A stretch of 64,000 nucleotides of DNA from Actinacidiphila paucisporea (GCF_900142575.1 NZ_FRBI01000005.1:248001-312000); one strand, 5' to 3'. Positions 45,828-55,561 are shown, numbered from the stretch's first letter. Translations and numbers: made by a program. Notes: generated from the letters alone by a model not told the origin.

Positions 45828-46659
45828 GGACCGGCACGATGCCGTCCTCGTCGTTCGACGCGGTCACCTCGTCGGCGACCTGCTTCAGCTCCGGGTGCGC
45901 ATTGGCCATGGCCACGCCGTAGCCGGCCCAGGCGAACATCGGCAGGTCGTTGGGCATGTCACCGAAGGCGATGGTCTCGGCCGCCGTCACGCCGAGCCGC
46001 CGCGCGGCCAGCGACAGGCCGGTCGCCTTGGTGAGCCCGAGCGGCAGCAGCTCCACGATGCCCGCACCCGCCATGGTGGCGCTGACCAGGTCGCCGGCCA
46101 CGTCCCGGGCCACCAGGGTCAGCTCGTCGTCGGACAATTCCGGGTGCTGTATGTAGAGCTTGTTGATCGGCTCCGCCCACAGCTCGTCGGTGCCGGTGAT
46201 GTGTATGACCGGCAGCTCCGGGTTGTAGACGTAGCCCGGGCCGATCAGCACGTCGCCCACGAGCCCGTCCCGGCTGGCGGCGACCGCCAGCGGCCCGACC
46301 TCGGCCTCGATCTTGGCCAGCGACAGGGCGGCGATCTGCCGGTCGAGCGTGACCGAGGTCAGCAGCCGCCCCGCCGCCGCGTCGTAGACCTGCGCGCCCT
46401 GCCCGCAGACGGCGAGGCCGTCGTAGCCCAGGTCGTCCAGCACATGACGGGTCCACGGCACCGAGCGGCCGGTGACGATGATGTGCGCGGCCCCCTTCGC
46501 GGCGACCGCGGCGAGCACGTCACGCGAGCCCTGCGAGACGGTGGCGTCGCTGCGCAGCAGCGTCCCGTCCAGGTCGGTGGCGATCAGGCGGTAGGGCAGT
46601 GCGCCGGGTTCGGGCGCCGCGGGCGAGGACGATTCGGGCCCGGCTGCGGCGCCGCTCAC
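45802..46659 (-). CDS. HAD-superfamily (Cof-type) phosphatase
   Basis: 285 residues from a GTG overlapping the serS stop codon by four bases, so it is translationally coupled to ser[30 protein letters not shown] and [12 protein letters not shown] are the four HAD motifs. It is a paralogue of 27421-28314. The link to serS is conserved in my memory of Streptomyces, but the reason is unknown. Confidence 0.92.
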   Translation of the reverse strand: MSGAAAGPESSSPAAPEPGALPYRLIATDLDGTLLRSDATVSQGSRDVLAAVAAKGAAHIIVTGRSVPWTRHVLDDLGYDGLAVCGQGAQVYDAAAGRLLTSVTLDRQIAALSLAKIEAEVGPLAVAASRDGLVGDVLIGPGYVYNPELPVIHITGTDELWAEPINKLYIQHPELSDDELTLVARDVAGDLVSATMAGAGIVELLPLGLTKATGLSLAARRLGVTAAETIAFGDMPNDLPMFAWAGYGVAMANAHPELKQVADEVTASNDEDGIVPVLTRLFGPF

Positions 46660-47963
46660 TTGGTGACGGCGGAGAAGGCGGCGGTGGCGGAGGCGACTGG
46701 CTCGAGCACGTCGCGGCCGCCCAGATACGGTCGCAGCACCTCGGGGACCCGCACCGAGCCGTCCGGCAGCTGGTGATTCTCCAGGATCGCCACGATCGTC
46801 CGCGTCACCGCGCACAGAGTGCCGTTGAGCGTGGCCAGCGGCCGGGTGCCGTCGTTGTCCCGCATCCGCACCCCGAGCCGCCTGGCCTGGAACTCCAGGG
46901 TGTTCGAGGTGGACGTCAGCTCGCGGTATTTGCCCTGGGTCGGGATCCAGGCCTCGCAGTCGAACTTGCGTGACGCCGAGGAGCCCAGGTCGCCGGACGC
47001 CAGCTCGATCACCTGGAAGGGCAGTTCGAGCGCGGCCAGCCACTGCTTCTCCCAGGCCAGCAGCCGCTGGTGCTCGGCCTCGGCCTCCTCGGGAGCGGTG
47101 AAGACGAACATCTCCACCTTGTCGAACTGGTGCACCCGGAAGATGCCGCGGGTGTCCTTGCCGTACGAGCCGGCCTCGCGCCGGTAGCAGGACGAGAAGC
47201 CGGCATAGCGCAGCGGCAGCCGGGACGCGTCGATGATCTCGTCCATGTGGTACGCGGCCAGCGGGACCTCGGAGGTGCCGACCAGATAGAGGTCGTCCTT
47301 GTCGAGGTGGTAGACGTCATCCTCGACCTGGCCCAGGTAGCCGGTGCCGGCCATGGCGGCGGGCTTGACCAGGTTCGGCGTCAGCATCGGGGTGAAGCCG
47401 GCCGCGGTGGCCTGCGCGATCGCCGCGTTGACCAGGGCCAGCTCCAGCAGGGCGCCGACGCCGGTGAGGTAGTAGAAGCGCGAACCCGACACTTTGGCGC
47501 CGCGCTCGGTGTCGATGGCGCCGAGCATTTCGCCCAGCTCCAGGTGGTCGCGGGGGGTGAAGCCCTCGGCGGCGAAGTCGCGGGGAGCGCCGTGCTGCTC
47601 GAGGACGACGAAGTCCTCCTCGCCGCCGATCGGGGCGTCGGGGTGGACGAGATTGCCCAGTTCCAGCAGCAGCCGCTGGGCCTCCTCGGCCGCCTGGTGC
47701 TGCTCGGCGTCGGCGGCCTTGACCGCGGCCGACAGCTCGCCGGCCCGGCGCAGCAGCTCGGCCTTCTCGTCGCCCTGGGCCTTGGGGATCAGCTTGCCCA
47801 GCCGCTTCTGCTCGGAGCGCAACTCGTCGAATCGGGTCCCGGAAGCCCTGCGCCGCTCGTCGGCGGAGAGCAGGGAGTCGACGAGCGCGACGTCCTCTCC
47901 ACGGGCGCGCTGCGAAGCGCGCACACGGTCGGGGTCCTCACGAAGCAGGCGAAGGTCGATCAC
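46656..47963 (-). CDS. serS: Seryl-tRNA synthetase
   Basis: 435 residues from a GTG ([18 protein letters not shown]). N-terminal coiled-coil arm for tRNA-Ser (about 30-105). Class II motif 2 [20 protein letters not shown] and motif 3 [11 protein letters not shown] are intact. It attaches serine to tRNA-Ser in the cytoplasm. It is the first gene of an operon with the HAD gene. Upstream lies the DnaA-box region. Confidence 0.98.
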   Translation of the reverse strand: MIDLRLLREDPDRVRASQRARGEDVALVDSLLSADERRRASGTRFDELRSEQKRLGKLIPKAQGDEKAELLRRAGELSAAVKAADAEQHQAAEEAQRLLLELGNLVHPDAPIGGEEDFVVLEQHGAPRDFAAEGFTPRDHLELGEMLGAIDTERGAKVSGSRFYYLTGVGALLELALVNAAIAQATAAGFTPMLTPNLVKPAAMAGTGYLGQVEDDVYHLDKDDLYLVGTSEVPLAAYHMDEIIDASRLPLRYAGFSSCYRREAGSYGKDTRGIFRVHQFDKVEMFVFTAPEEAEAEHQRLLAWEKQWLAALELPFQVIELASGDLGSSASRKFDCEAWIPTQGKYRELTSTSNTLEFQARRLGVRMRDNDGTRPLATLNGTLCAVTRTIVAILENHQLPDGSVRVPEVLRPYLGGRDVLEPVASATAAFSAVTK

Positions 47964-48122
47964 GGCTACAGGCTACCGGGGCGAGGCCACCGCACGCGAC
48001 AAGTTAGGGACTTTATGACCGTTATGAGCGCTTCACTCCAAAAGCCGGATAAATCCTTGTAGTGGGCGGAAAAATAGCTCGTCAACCCTATTGCGTACGT
48101 CGCTCGCGCGAGGCATCGCACT

Positions 48123-48471
48123 TGTGGAGAACTGGAGTTGATCATCGCCTGCGGGCCGAGTTATCCACAGGGAGGCCCGGAATCTCCACAACTTGTCCAC
48201 AGGGTGTGGGGAAGGTCTGTGGAGGAGGAGCGAGATCATTCCGGGGGTCGGATGTTCGGCCATGGATTCCCCGTCAAAACCCGCTCCACACTCACTTTCG
48301 AGTGAGAAATACTCCCTCGGACGAGTGGGTTGGACGAATTGGGGTGACGAGGCGTGTCCTGCGTCGCTCTGTGACGTCCTGGTGGCTGTGTACCAATTTG
48401 TCGACTAGGTCGGCTTCCCCTGTCGACTTGTCCCCAGTTACCCACAGGTCGCGGAACCTGCCTGTGGATAA
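48123..48471. promoter_or_regulatory. Cluster of DnaA boxes
   Basis: Perfect boxes: TTATCCACA at 48161-48169 (+), TTGTCCACA at 48193-48201 (+), and TTATCCACA at 48463-48471 (-). One-mismatch boxes: 48123-48131 (-, TTCTCCACA), 48428-48436 (+, TTGTCCCCA) and 48438-48446 (+, TTACCCACA). Weaker boxes at 48182, 48205 and 48218. Position between serS and pheA and density fit a DnaA-titration locus like the D78 cluster of S. coelicolor, as I recall it. Confidence 0.85.
48291..48306 (+). other. UUCG-loop hairpin inside the DnaA-box region
   Basis: CTCACT-TTCG-AGTGAG, a 6-bp stem with an especially stable tetraloop in RNA. Role unknown. Confidence 0.45.
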
Positions 48472-48538
48472 CTCGTCAGTAGCTGTGCAGAACCTGCAGA
48501 ACGCCTCTCCGGTCGGGCCTCAGCTCGCCCGCCCGCTC

Positions 48539-49468
48539 TCAGCCGCGCCCGTCGAGAGCCCGGTTCAGCCAGTCCGAGGCGTCGGTGAACTCCGCGTCCC
48601 CGGTGCCGCGGGCCACCGCCCCCGCCACCTCGTCGGCGCGCGGGTACGAGCCGAGGAAGCGTACGTTCAGACACCGCCGCCGCAGACCCATCAGCGCCTC
48701 GCCGACCCGCCGGTCGGTCAGATGGCCCTCGGCGTCCACGGAGAAGCAGTACTGCCCGAGACCCTGGCCGGTCGGCCGGGACTCGATGCGCATCAGGTTG
48801 ACGCCGCGGATCGCGAACTCCTGCAGCAGTTCGAGCAGCGCGCCGGGGTGGTCGTCGCGCAGCCAGAAGACCGCGGAGGTCTTGTCGGCCCCGGTCGGCG
48901 CCGCGAGCCGCGCCGGGCGGCCGACCAGCACGAAGCGCGTCGTCGCGTTCTGGGCGTCGTGGATCTCGGTGGCAAGCGCCTCCAGGCCGTACGTCGGCGC
49001 CGCGAATTCCCCCGCGAAGGCGCCGTCGAAACGGCCCTCCTGCACCAGCCTGGCACCGTCCGCATTGGACGCCGCCGACTCCCACACCGCGTCGGGCAGG
49101 TGCTCGGCCAGCCACTGCCGCACCTGGATCTGCGCTGCCGGGTGCCCGGTCACCGTCTTGACCGCGGCCAGGTCCGTGCCGGGGCGTACGAGCAGGGCGA
49201 ACGCGATCGGCAGCAGCACCTCGCGGTAGATCATCAGCGGCTCGCCGAAGGCCAGCTCGTCCAGGGTGGCGGTGATGCCGCCCTCCACCGAGTTCTCGAT
49301 CGGCACCAGCGCGCCGCCCGCCTCGCCTCCGCGCACCGCGTCCAGCGCGGCGGGCACCGACACCGACGGCACCAGCTCACGGGTCGCGGCCTCCGGCAGC
49401 GAACGCAGCGCGGCCTCCGTGAAGGTTCCTTCGGGACCGAGATACGTATAGCGGCTCGCTGCGGACAT
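48539..49468 (-). CDS. pheA: Prephenate dehydratase
   Basis: 309 residues. Converts prephenate to phenylpyruvate in phenylalanine synthesis. Catalytic PDT domain about 1-185: YLGPEGTFTEAAL, VPIENSVEGG and NATTRFVLVGR with the Thr-Arg-Phe motif. ACT regulatory domain about 200-280: DDHPGALLELLQEF and MRIESRPTG (ESRP binds phenylalanine), so feedback inhibition is expected. Normal length for the monofunctional enzyme. Start at ATG giving MSAASRYTYLG. Confidence 0.97.
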   Translation of the reverse strand: MSAASRYTYLGPEGTFTEAALRSLPEAATRELVPSVSVPAALDAVRGGEAGGALVPIENSVEGGITATLDELAFGEPLMIYREVLLPIAFALLVRPGTDLAAVKTVTGHPAAQIQVRQWLAEHLPDAVWESAASNADGARLVQEGRFDGAFAGEFAAPTYGLEALATEIHDAQNATTRFVLVGRPARLAAPTGADKTSAVFWLRDDHPGALLELLQEFAIRGVNLMRIESRPTGQGLGQYCFSVDAEGHLTDRRVGEALMGLRRRCLNVRFLGSYPRADEVAGAVARGTGDAEFTDASDWLNRALDGRG

Positions 49469-49537
49469 GCGGTCAGCCTAACGGCCCGCACACCTACGCC
49501 GTACGGGTCACGACGGGCCGCCCCCTTCCCTCCACCC

Positions 49538-49688
49538 TCTCGTTCCCTGCGCGGGCGGCCTCGTTCCTCGGCCGACCACTCCGGGAACTCGCGCGTCTGC
49601 CCTCGACGCGTTGTGGGTCGGTCTTCCTTCTCGTTCCCTGCGCGGGCGGCCTCGTTCCTCGGCCGACCACTCCGGGAACTCGCGCGTC
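49538..49688. repeat. Pair of 60-bp direct repeats, 91 bases apart
   Basis: 49538-49597 and 49629-49688 are identical. Similarity continues a few more bases with one mismatch (NGCCCTC). Each contains GTTCCC ... GGGAAC and GGCC ... GGCC inverted arms, so each can fold. The second copy covers the stop codon of the DyP gene. Confidence 0.92.
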
Positions 49689-51084
49689 AGCCCTCCAGCA
49701 ACCTCTGGCCCACGTACTCCCCCTTACCCGCCCCGCCCGGGACCGCGAACAGGCCGCTCGACTCGTGGCGCAGGAAGCGGGACAGGCCGTCGCCGCCGTC
49801 GAGCTTGCGCTGCACCGGCACGAAGCCCTTCAGCGGGTCGGCCTGCCAGGCCACGAAGAGCAGCCCGGCGTCCGGGGTGCCGTCGGCGCCGATGCCGTCG
49901 TGGTACGAGAAGGCCCGCCGCAGCATCGCGGCGCCTTCGTTGGACGCGGCGGCCGCGACCCGGATGTGCGCGTCGCCCGCGATGGCGAGCGAGCCGTCCG
50001 CGTGGACCTTGCCCAGGTCGACAGGGGTGAATTCGGTGCCGCCCGACAGCGGCGCCCCGTCGGACTTGCGCCGCCCGATCACCTTCTCCTGGCGTGCCAC
50101 TGGCAGGTGGTCCCAGTCGTCGAGCAGCATCCGGATCCGGCGCACCACCGCATAGGACCCGCCCGCCATCCACTCGGGCGACCCTTTCGCCGGTACGAAG
50201 ATCCGCCGCTCGAAGTCGGGGTCGGCGGGCTTGGGATTGTTCGTGCCGTCGATCTGCCCCATCAGGTTGCGGCCGGTCATCGGGTGCGGGGTCGCGCCCG
50301 GTGTGCGGTTGAAGCCGCTCATCTGCCAGCGCAGCGACGCCGTGTCGCGGGCCACCTTCTGCAGCACCCGCAGCGCGTGGAAGGCGACCAGGGCGTCGTC
50401 CGCGCCGACCTGCACCCACAGGTCGCCGTTGCTGCGGCCGGCGTCCAGCCGGTCACCCGGGAAGTCCGGCAGCGGTGCCAGCGCCTCCGGCAGCGCGGCG
50501 CCGAGGCCGGTCCGCCCGAAGAAGCTGCGGCCGAAGCCGAAGGTGACCGTCAGGGAGGAGGGACCGGCGTCGTACGCGACCTGGTCGTCATACGCCGCGG
50601 GCGCCGCCGGCCGGTCCGCCGCCGTCATCGTGCGCACCGCGTCGGACCAGCGCCGCATCAGGCCGGCCGCGGCCTTGCGGTCGGCTCCCGCCACGAGGTC
50701 GAAGGCCACCAGGTGGCCGCGTGCCTGCGCGGGCTGCACGATGCCCGCCTGCCGGGCGCCCTCGAAGGGGATGTGCGCCGAGCCGACCGTGGCCAGCGCG
50801 GTCGGCTCCGCGTCCACCGCCGCCGCCACACCTGCTCCGGCGGCGCCGCCGGCGATCAGGCCGGCAGCCCCCGCAGCACCCGCAGCACCCGCGGTGCCGA
50901 GCAGCCGCCGCCGGCTGATCGGCGCGGACTCTTGCCGAGCCGGGACGGCGCCGTCCTTTCCCACGCCGTCCCTTCCCATGACGTCGCCCATTCCCACGGC
51001 GTCGCCCATTGCCGCGTCGCCCGCTTCCCGGCCGTCCATTGCCGAGCCGCCCCTGCGCCCCGCGATCCTTGCTGCCTTGCTCAT
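49687..51084 (-). CDS. efeB: DyP-type haem peroxidase, TAT-exported (EfeB-like)
   Basis: 465 residues. An odd N-terminus of about 50 residues with Met-Gly-Asp repeats precedes a TAT signal (SRRRLLGTAGAAGAAG). The DyP signature GQIDGTNNP holds the distal Asp, and DAHIRVA carries the likely proximal haem His. DyP peroxidases of the EfeB class act outside the cell on haem, iron or dyes. No efeO or efeU neighbours, but a copper block follows upstream. The N-terminal repeat may mean the real start is later (for example the Met before GDVMGRDG). Confidence 0.93.
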   Translation of the reverse strand: MSKAARIAGRRGGSAMDGREAGDAAMGDAVGMGDVMGRDGVGKDGAVPARQESAPISRRRLLGTAGAAGAAGAAGLIAGGAAGAGVAAAVDAEPTALATVGSAHIPFEGARQAGIVQPAQARGHLVAFDLVAGADRKAAAGLMRRWSDAVRTMTAADRPAAPAAYDDQVAYDAGPSSLTVTFGFGRSFFGRTGLGAALPEALAPLPDFPGDRLDAGRSNGDLWVQVGADDALVAFHALRVLQKVARDTASLRWQMSGFNRTPGATPHPMTGRNLMGQIDGTNNPKPADPDFERRIFVPAKGSPEWMAGGSYAVVRRIRMLLDDWDHLPVARQEKVIGRRKSDGAPLSGGTEFTPVDLGKVHADGSLAIAGDAHIRVAAAASNEGAAMLRRAFSYHDGIGADGTPDAGLLFVAWQADPLKGFVPVQRKLDGGDGLSRFLRHESSGLFAVPGGAGKGEYVGQRLLEG

Positions 51085-51097
51085 ACCCGCTGCTCGC

Positions 51098-53272
51098 TCA
51101 CGATGTGATCTGCACGTTCCTTGTCACCGTCACCTCGTCGATGTCGGAGGTGCGGACGGTCAACGCCACCTGCCAGTTGCCGGCCAGCGGCAGCGTCACG
51201 TTCGACGCGATCCAGTGTCCGGCGCCGAAGGCGCTGACCTTGGCGGGGAGCGGGCCGAGGTGCTGGGCCGGAAGGGTGAAGGCCAGCCGCACTTCCGGCG
51301 CCTTGACCGGCAGCCCGGCCGCGTCGGTCAACTCCAGGTGCACCGAGGCAGCGGTGCCCGCCCGCGCCGGCGACAGGATCAGGTCCGCGGTGCCCTTGCC
51401 ATCGGGGCCACCGGTGTCGAAGGGGATGCGCAGGTCGGCGTCCTGCGACGCGCCGGTCGCCGGGGCGGACGCGCCTGGGGCGGCGGGAGCGGACGCCAGC
51501 GCCTTCTGCTCCTCCGCGGCCCGGCCCGGCTGGCTGCCGGTCAGCATCGTGGTGATGGTGAGCAGGACCACGGCGACGCCGACCTCGGCCAGCACCGAAC
51601 GGCGCAGGGCGACCCTGGCGGGGTCGGAGTCCCTGACCTTCTTCTCCCGCGCGGCCGTGCGGGCGGCCTGCTGCCTGCGCAACTGTGCCATCCGCCGCGG
51701 ATCGACCGCGGCGCGGTCAGTACCGGAGGACGCCGCCACGCCGGAGGGCGCCCCCGTACCGGTGGTCGCTCCGGCTCCCGGGGCCGACTCGGAATCCTCG
51801 GCGGTGCCCGGTTCGCCCGCGCTGTCCTCGCCCGGTTCCTGCGTGCCCGTTCCGTCGGCCGCGTCCGATCCGCCGGCGGCTGCCCTGACGGTCTGACGGG
51901 TCGTCTGCCGGCCGACCTTCCCGGCCGAGCCCGCGGCCATGGCCGCGGGCTCGCCGATGGACTGCGTCCATTTGCGCGAGAACCAGGCGATGCAGACCAG
52001 CGTGCACACCAGCCCGATCTTGATCAGCAGCAGTCGGCCGTAGGAGGTGTCGGTGAAGGCGCGCCAGGTGCCGATCTGCCGCCATGCCTGGTAGGTGCCG
52101 GTGCAGACCAGCGTGGTGACCGCGGTCAGGGCGATGGCGGAGAAGCGGCGTACGGCGGCGCGTTCGACCGTGCCGGCGCTGGACGGCGCGCTGAGCGCGG
52201 TCAGCAGGGTGATGAGGCCGCCGAGCCAGACCGCCATGGACAGCAGATGGACCACGTCGATCGGCATCGCCAGCCTGCGCTGGATGCCGACCGAGGCGTG
52301 CTCGGCCATGGCCCAGGTCGCGGCGATGCCGACGGCGACGACGGTGCCGCCGATCCCCAGGCCCCACGCCAGGTCCGCGCGTTCCTCCGGGTCGTCCCGT
52401 TTGGCGTAGCTGCCGAAGAGCACGGCGAGGAAGACCGCCGCGGCGGCGAGCAGCAGCAGCCGGGAGACCAGGGCGGCGCCCGGCCGGGTCTCCAGTTGGG
52501 TACGCATCACGCTCAGGTCGAAGGCGTCGCCGAGCCCGCTGCCGTTGACGTAGGGGCCGCGCAGCATGATCAGCGCGATGGTCGCCGCGACGAGGGTGGC
52601 CCAGCCGCCGGCGACGAGCCGCTGGAGAGGTCGCAGCAGGGCGCCACGGGGCCAGCACACGGACAGGAAGACGCAGCCGCCGACGAGCAGCGCGAAGCCG
52701 CCGTAGGCGAAGTAGCGGGCGACGCCGTAGAGGGTGCTCGCGGCGCCGCCGCCGAGCGCGGCCTGGTCCGACAGGTCGACGGTGGTCCGCGAGGGTGCGC
52801 CGACCGAGAAGGTGAAGGCGCCGGCGACCGGGTGGCTGTCCTGGGAGACGGCCTTCCAGGCGACGGTGTACGTGCCGTTGCCGAGCCCGGTGCGCAGCGC
52901 GACCGTCGCGGTGGACCCGGAGTCCTTGCCCGCGGCGTGGCCGGGCACGCCCGTTGCCACGTTCGCACCGGCCGGGTCGAGCACTCGCAGCGAGTCGGCG
53001 GACAGCAGCACGCCCTCGGAGAAGGTGAGCACCACCTGCTGCGGCGCGGTCTGCACCACGGAGCCGTCCGCCGGGTCGGTACGGATCAGCGCCGCGTGCG
53101 CGGACGCGGGTGCCGCCGTGGCCAGCAGCACCGCGAACAGCGCGCAGCAGGCCGCCACGACCGCCGCCAGCCTGCGCAAGGGACCACGCCTCTGCCCGCG
53201 CGTGCCACCGACCCGTGCGGACATTGCCGCGGACGCCCGCTCGCGCGCCGGCACGTACAGCCGTCTGTTCAT
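51098..53272 (-). CDS. CopC-CopD fusion, copper uptake/resistance membrane protein
   Basis: 724 residues, or about 708 from the Met giving MSARVGG. Signal peptide about 30-58 ending ASAH, with His as the first mature residue typical of CopC copper sites. CopC-like domain about 59-155. CopD-like domain with eight to nine helices about 175-440. A cytoplasmic, disordered acidic segment (about 455-525), one more helix, and a C-terminal beta domain (YtkA-like, about 600-720). It moves or binds copper at the membrane. Twelve bases separate it from the DyP gene. Confidence 0.92.
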   Translation of the reverse strand: MNRRLYVPARERASAAMSARVGGTRGQRRGPLRRLAAVVAACCALFAVLLATAAPASAHAALIRTDPADGSVVQTAPQQVVLTFSEGVLLSADSLRVLDPAGANVATGVPGHAAGKDSGSTATVALRTGLGNGTYTVAWKAVSQDSHPVAGAFTFSVGAPSRTTVDLSDQAALGGGAASTLYGVARYFAYGGFALLVGGCVFLSVCWPRGALLRPLQRLVAGGWATLVAATIALIMLRGPYVNGSGLGDAFDLSVMRTQLETRPGAALVSRLLLLAAAAVFLAVLFGSYAKRDDPEERADLAWGLGIGGTVVAVGIAATWAMAEHASVGIQRRLAMPIDVVHLLSMAVWLGGLITLLTALSAPSSAGTVERAAVRRFSAIALTAVTTLVCTGTYQAWRQIGTWRAFTDTSYGRLLLIKIGLVCTLVCIAWFSRKWTQSIGEPAAMAAGSAGKVGRQTTRQTVRAAAGGSDAADGTGTQEPGEDSAGEPGTAEDSESAPGAGATTGTGAPSGVAASSGTDRAAVDPRRMAQLRRQQAARTAAREKKVRDSDPARVALRRSVLAEVGVAVVLLTITTMLTGSQPGRAAEEQKALASAPAAPGASAPATGASQDADLRIPFDTGGPDGKGTADLILSPARAGTAASVHLELTDAAGLPVKAPEVRLAFTLPAQHLGPLPAKVSAFGAGHWIASNVTLPLAGNWQVALTVRTSDIDEVTVTRNVQITS

Positions 53273-53279
53273 CCTTCGC

Positions 53280-53768
53280 TCAGCCCCTCGGGTGATACGT
53301 CGTCGGCCGCACGGGCACGGTGATCGTGACCGTGGCGGGCGTGGCGTGGGTGAAGTGGAGCCGTAGGGTGATCCGCTCGCCCACCAAGGGCATGTGGGTG
53401 AGGGTTTCCAGCATCAGGTGGTCGCCGCCGGTGCCGAGGGTGAGCCGGCCGCCCGCCGGCACGGTCAGCGCGGTCACCTGGCGCATGGTGGTGCCGGTTG
53501 TCGTGTGCAGGGTGACATGAGCGGCCAGCGGCGTGGTCACCGACGTCAATTGTGCGTCCGTATCGCCGCTGTTGGTAACCGTCACATATGCGGCGGCTTC
53601 GTCGGTCAGCAAGGGACGCGGTATGTATCCCCCGCTCACCGCCAACCTGGCCGGGCTCCCGGAGCCGGCGCCCGAGCCGTGCCCGGCGAGTCCCGCGGCG
53701 GCGCCGCTCGCCGCGGCCACGGCAAGGGCGCCGCCCAGTGCGCCCAGCAGTGCACGCCGGCGCCTCAC
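53280..53768 (-). CDS. PCu(A)C copper chaperone
   Basis: 162 residues from a GTG overlapping the SCO gene stop (GTGA). Signal peptide with a GALGGALAVAAASG core. The copper-binding histidines and methionines (HVTLHTTTGTTMRQV and GDHLMLETLTHMPL) fit the PCu(A)C pattern. It delivers Cu(I) to cytochrome c oxidase or to the SCO protein. Coupled to the SCO gene upstream and followed closely by CopCD. Confidence 0.92.
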   Translation of the reverse strand: MRRRRALLGALGGALAVAAASGAAAGLAGHGSGAGSGSPARLAVSGGYIPRPLLTDEAAAYVTVTNSGDTDAQLTSVTTPLAAHVTLHTTTGTTMRQVTALTVPAGGRLTLGTGGDHLMLETLTHMPLVGERITLRLHFTHATPATVTITVPVRPTTYHPRG

Positions 53769-54433
53769 GGCGCCTCACTCCTGATGATCTTCGGCAGGTC
53801 GTGGGCGAACTGCTCGGCCGTGGTCCCGGACATGTACAGCACGTGCGCCTTGTCGTCCTTCGGCCAGAAGGCCAGTACCTCGGCGCCATGGGTGACGGTG
53901 ATGCTGCCGTCCTTCTCCCTGACCGGCGCCTCGATGCCGACGCCCACCGACCTGGCCGCGGTCTGGATGGCGGTGAAGTCGCCGGTCAGGCCGATGAAGC
54001 TCTTGTCCATCGCGCCGAGCCACTCGGTCAGCCGGGCGGGGGTGTCGCGCTCGGGGTCGGAGCTGACGAAGACGACCCGCAGCTTGTCCTGGTCGGCCTT
54101 GGGCAGCTTGGCCTTGGCCAGTGCCAGGTCGCTCATGGTGGTCGGGCAGACGTCGGGGCAGTGGGTGTAGCCGAAGAAGAGCAGCGTGGGATGGCCGGCG
54201 GTCTGCTTGACCAGGTCGAACGGCTTGCCGTGGTTGTCGGTGAGCCGGAGCTGCGGCTTGGTGAAGGGCGTGTCGAGCAGCGTGCCCGGCTGGTCGCTGC
54301 CCCCGTTCACCTCCGCCAGGGTGCCGGCGGCAGAGGTTCCGTCGGAGCCGCCCGAGGAGCTGCCGCAGCCGGTCAGCAGGAGGGCGCAGGCTGCGGCGAC
54401 CGCGATGGCGCCGGCCTTGATGGTGGTACGCAT
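53765..54433 (-). CDS. SCO1/SenC-family copper-binding thioredoxin-like lipoprotein
   Basis: 222 residues. Lipobox LLLTGC, so it is lipid-anchored outside the cell. The copper site CPDVC in FGYTHCPDVCPTTM and the distant His (TVTHGAEVLAF) are present. SCO proteins help build the CuA centre of cytochrome oxidase. The start is the second Met, preceded by GAGGAC. First gene of a copper operon reading 54433 towards 49687. Confidence 0.93.
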   Translation of the reverse strand: MRTTIKAGAIAVAAACALLLTGCGSSSGGSDGTSAAGTLAEVNGGSDQPGTLLDTPFTKPQLRLTDNHGKPFDLVKQTAGHPTLLFFGYTHCPDVCPTTMSDLALAKAKLPKADQDKLRVVFVSSDPERDTPARLTEWLGAMDKSFIGLTGDFTAIQTAARSVGVGIEAPVREKDGSITVTHGAEVLAFWPKDDKAHVLYMSGTTAEQFAHDLPKIIRSEAP

Positions 54434-54538
54434 GAAGGTAGTCCTCAAAGTGCGATGAGAGGGGGCCGGGCGGCCGCGGAGCGCGGTCGTGCGGACCGCG
54501 GCCGCCCGGCGTGAAGGCCCGGTGCGGGCCCCGTGGCG

Positions 54539-55318
54539 TCAGGCGGCGCTGCCGCCGTCCGTGCCGCCCTGCGCGGCGGTGCGGCGCCGCCCGGCGAAGA
54601 CACCGAAGCCGACGCCTGCCGCGCCGATGACGATCCCGGCGACGCCGAGGGCGCGCGCGGTGCCGTCGCTGTCGCTGCCGCCCGAGGAGGCCTGCGCGGT
54701 GCCCTTGCTGTCCGAGGCGGGGGCCGGCGCGGGAGTGCCCGTGGCGGTGGCGGTGGCCGCGCCGTCGTCAGCGGCGGCGGTCAGCTTCAGGGTCGGCGCG
54801 GGATTCTGCGGCTCGGCCTGCCCGGCCTGGGGGATCTCGATCCAGCGCACGACCTCGCCGTTGCTGTACGTCTGCAGCGTCTTGAACGACAGCGCGTCGG
54901 CGTCGGAGGGCAGCGGCCCGAACGAGACGGGGAACTGCTGGAATTGTCCCGGCTCGATCTTCCCGCCGGTCCAGGTGATCTTCGTGACGGCCTGGTCGAC
55001 GGTGCCGTCGTCGGTCTTCAGCGGGGTGGCCAGCTTCGACGTCGTCACCTGCGCGGTCCAGCCGGGAACCGGCTGCAGCGACACCGACGCGATCGGGTGG
55101 TCGGTCGGCAGGCTGACCTCGATCTTGACGGTCGACGCGCTGTCCTGCTCGTTGGGCACCTTGAAGGCGACCGTGGTGTAGCCGCCCTTGGCGGCGGTGT
55201 TCGGCTGCACGGTGACATGGGCGAAGGCCGGTACGGCGGCCAGCAGGACGGTGGCACCGGCGAGCGCCGCGACGGCGGCGGCGCGGCTGCGCAGGCGTGA
55301 CGTGCGTGAACTGGTCAT
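54539..55318 (-). CDS. YcnI/DUF1775-type copper-related protein
   Basis: 259 residues. Signal peptide ending PAFAHVTVQP, where the His directly after cleavage is the copper-binding residue of YcnI proteins. The beta-sandwich domain runs to about 180 and contains WTAQVTTSK and KITWTGG. A disordered linker and a C-terminal helix followed by RRR anchor it in the membrane. It lies 105 bases upstream of the SCO gene and belongs to the same copper block. Confidence 0.9.
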   Translation of the reverse strand: MTSSRTSRLRSRAAAVAALAGATVLLAAVPAFAHVTVQPNTAAKGGYTTVAFKVPNEQDSASTVKIEVSLPTDHPIASVSLQPVPGWTAQVTTSKLATPLKTDDGTVDQAVTKITWTGGKIEPGQFQQFPVSFGPLPSDADALSFKTLQTYSNGEVVRWIEIPQAGQAEPQNPAPTLKLTAAADDGAATATATGTPAPAPASDSKGTAQASSGGSDSDGTARALGVAGIVIGAAGVGFGVFAGRRRTAAQGGTDGGSAA

Positions 55319-55561
55319 GGCAGGGGTTCTCCACGGTGAGAGGTGCGGACGGTGGCATGATGCGGGCCGCGCCGCCTGCACAAGGGTGCGGTCGTGGGAC
55401 ACGCGTCCGTATGCGGTGGTCTTCGCCGCGGCAATGGGCCACGGGATTCCGTACGGACAAGCGGGTACGCCACACAGTGCACTCCTGTGCCGGTCGCGGC
55501 AGGAGCGACCCGCGCGACCGTCGCCGACTCACCCCGGTGAAGGGGAGGAGCGGACGCCGCG

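Larger units (their letters stand above)
47964..48538. other. 575-bp gene-free region between pheA and serS, rich in DnaA boxes
   Basis: No credible gene, and lower GC than the surroundings. It contains the DnaA boxes at 48123-48471 and a hairpin CTCACT-TTCG-AGTGAG at 48291-48306. Some of it must also hold the serS promoter. Confidence 0.75.

Noticed and set aside
48062..50155. 697-codon plus-strand frame through the DnaA-box region and pheA
   Set aside because: Spans a non-coding region and the antisense of pheA and the DyP gene; no domain and poor codon pattern.
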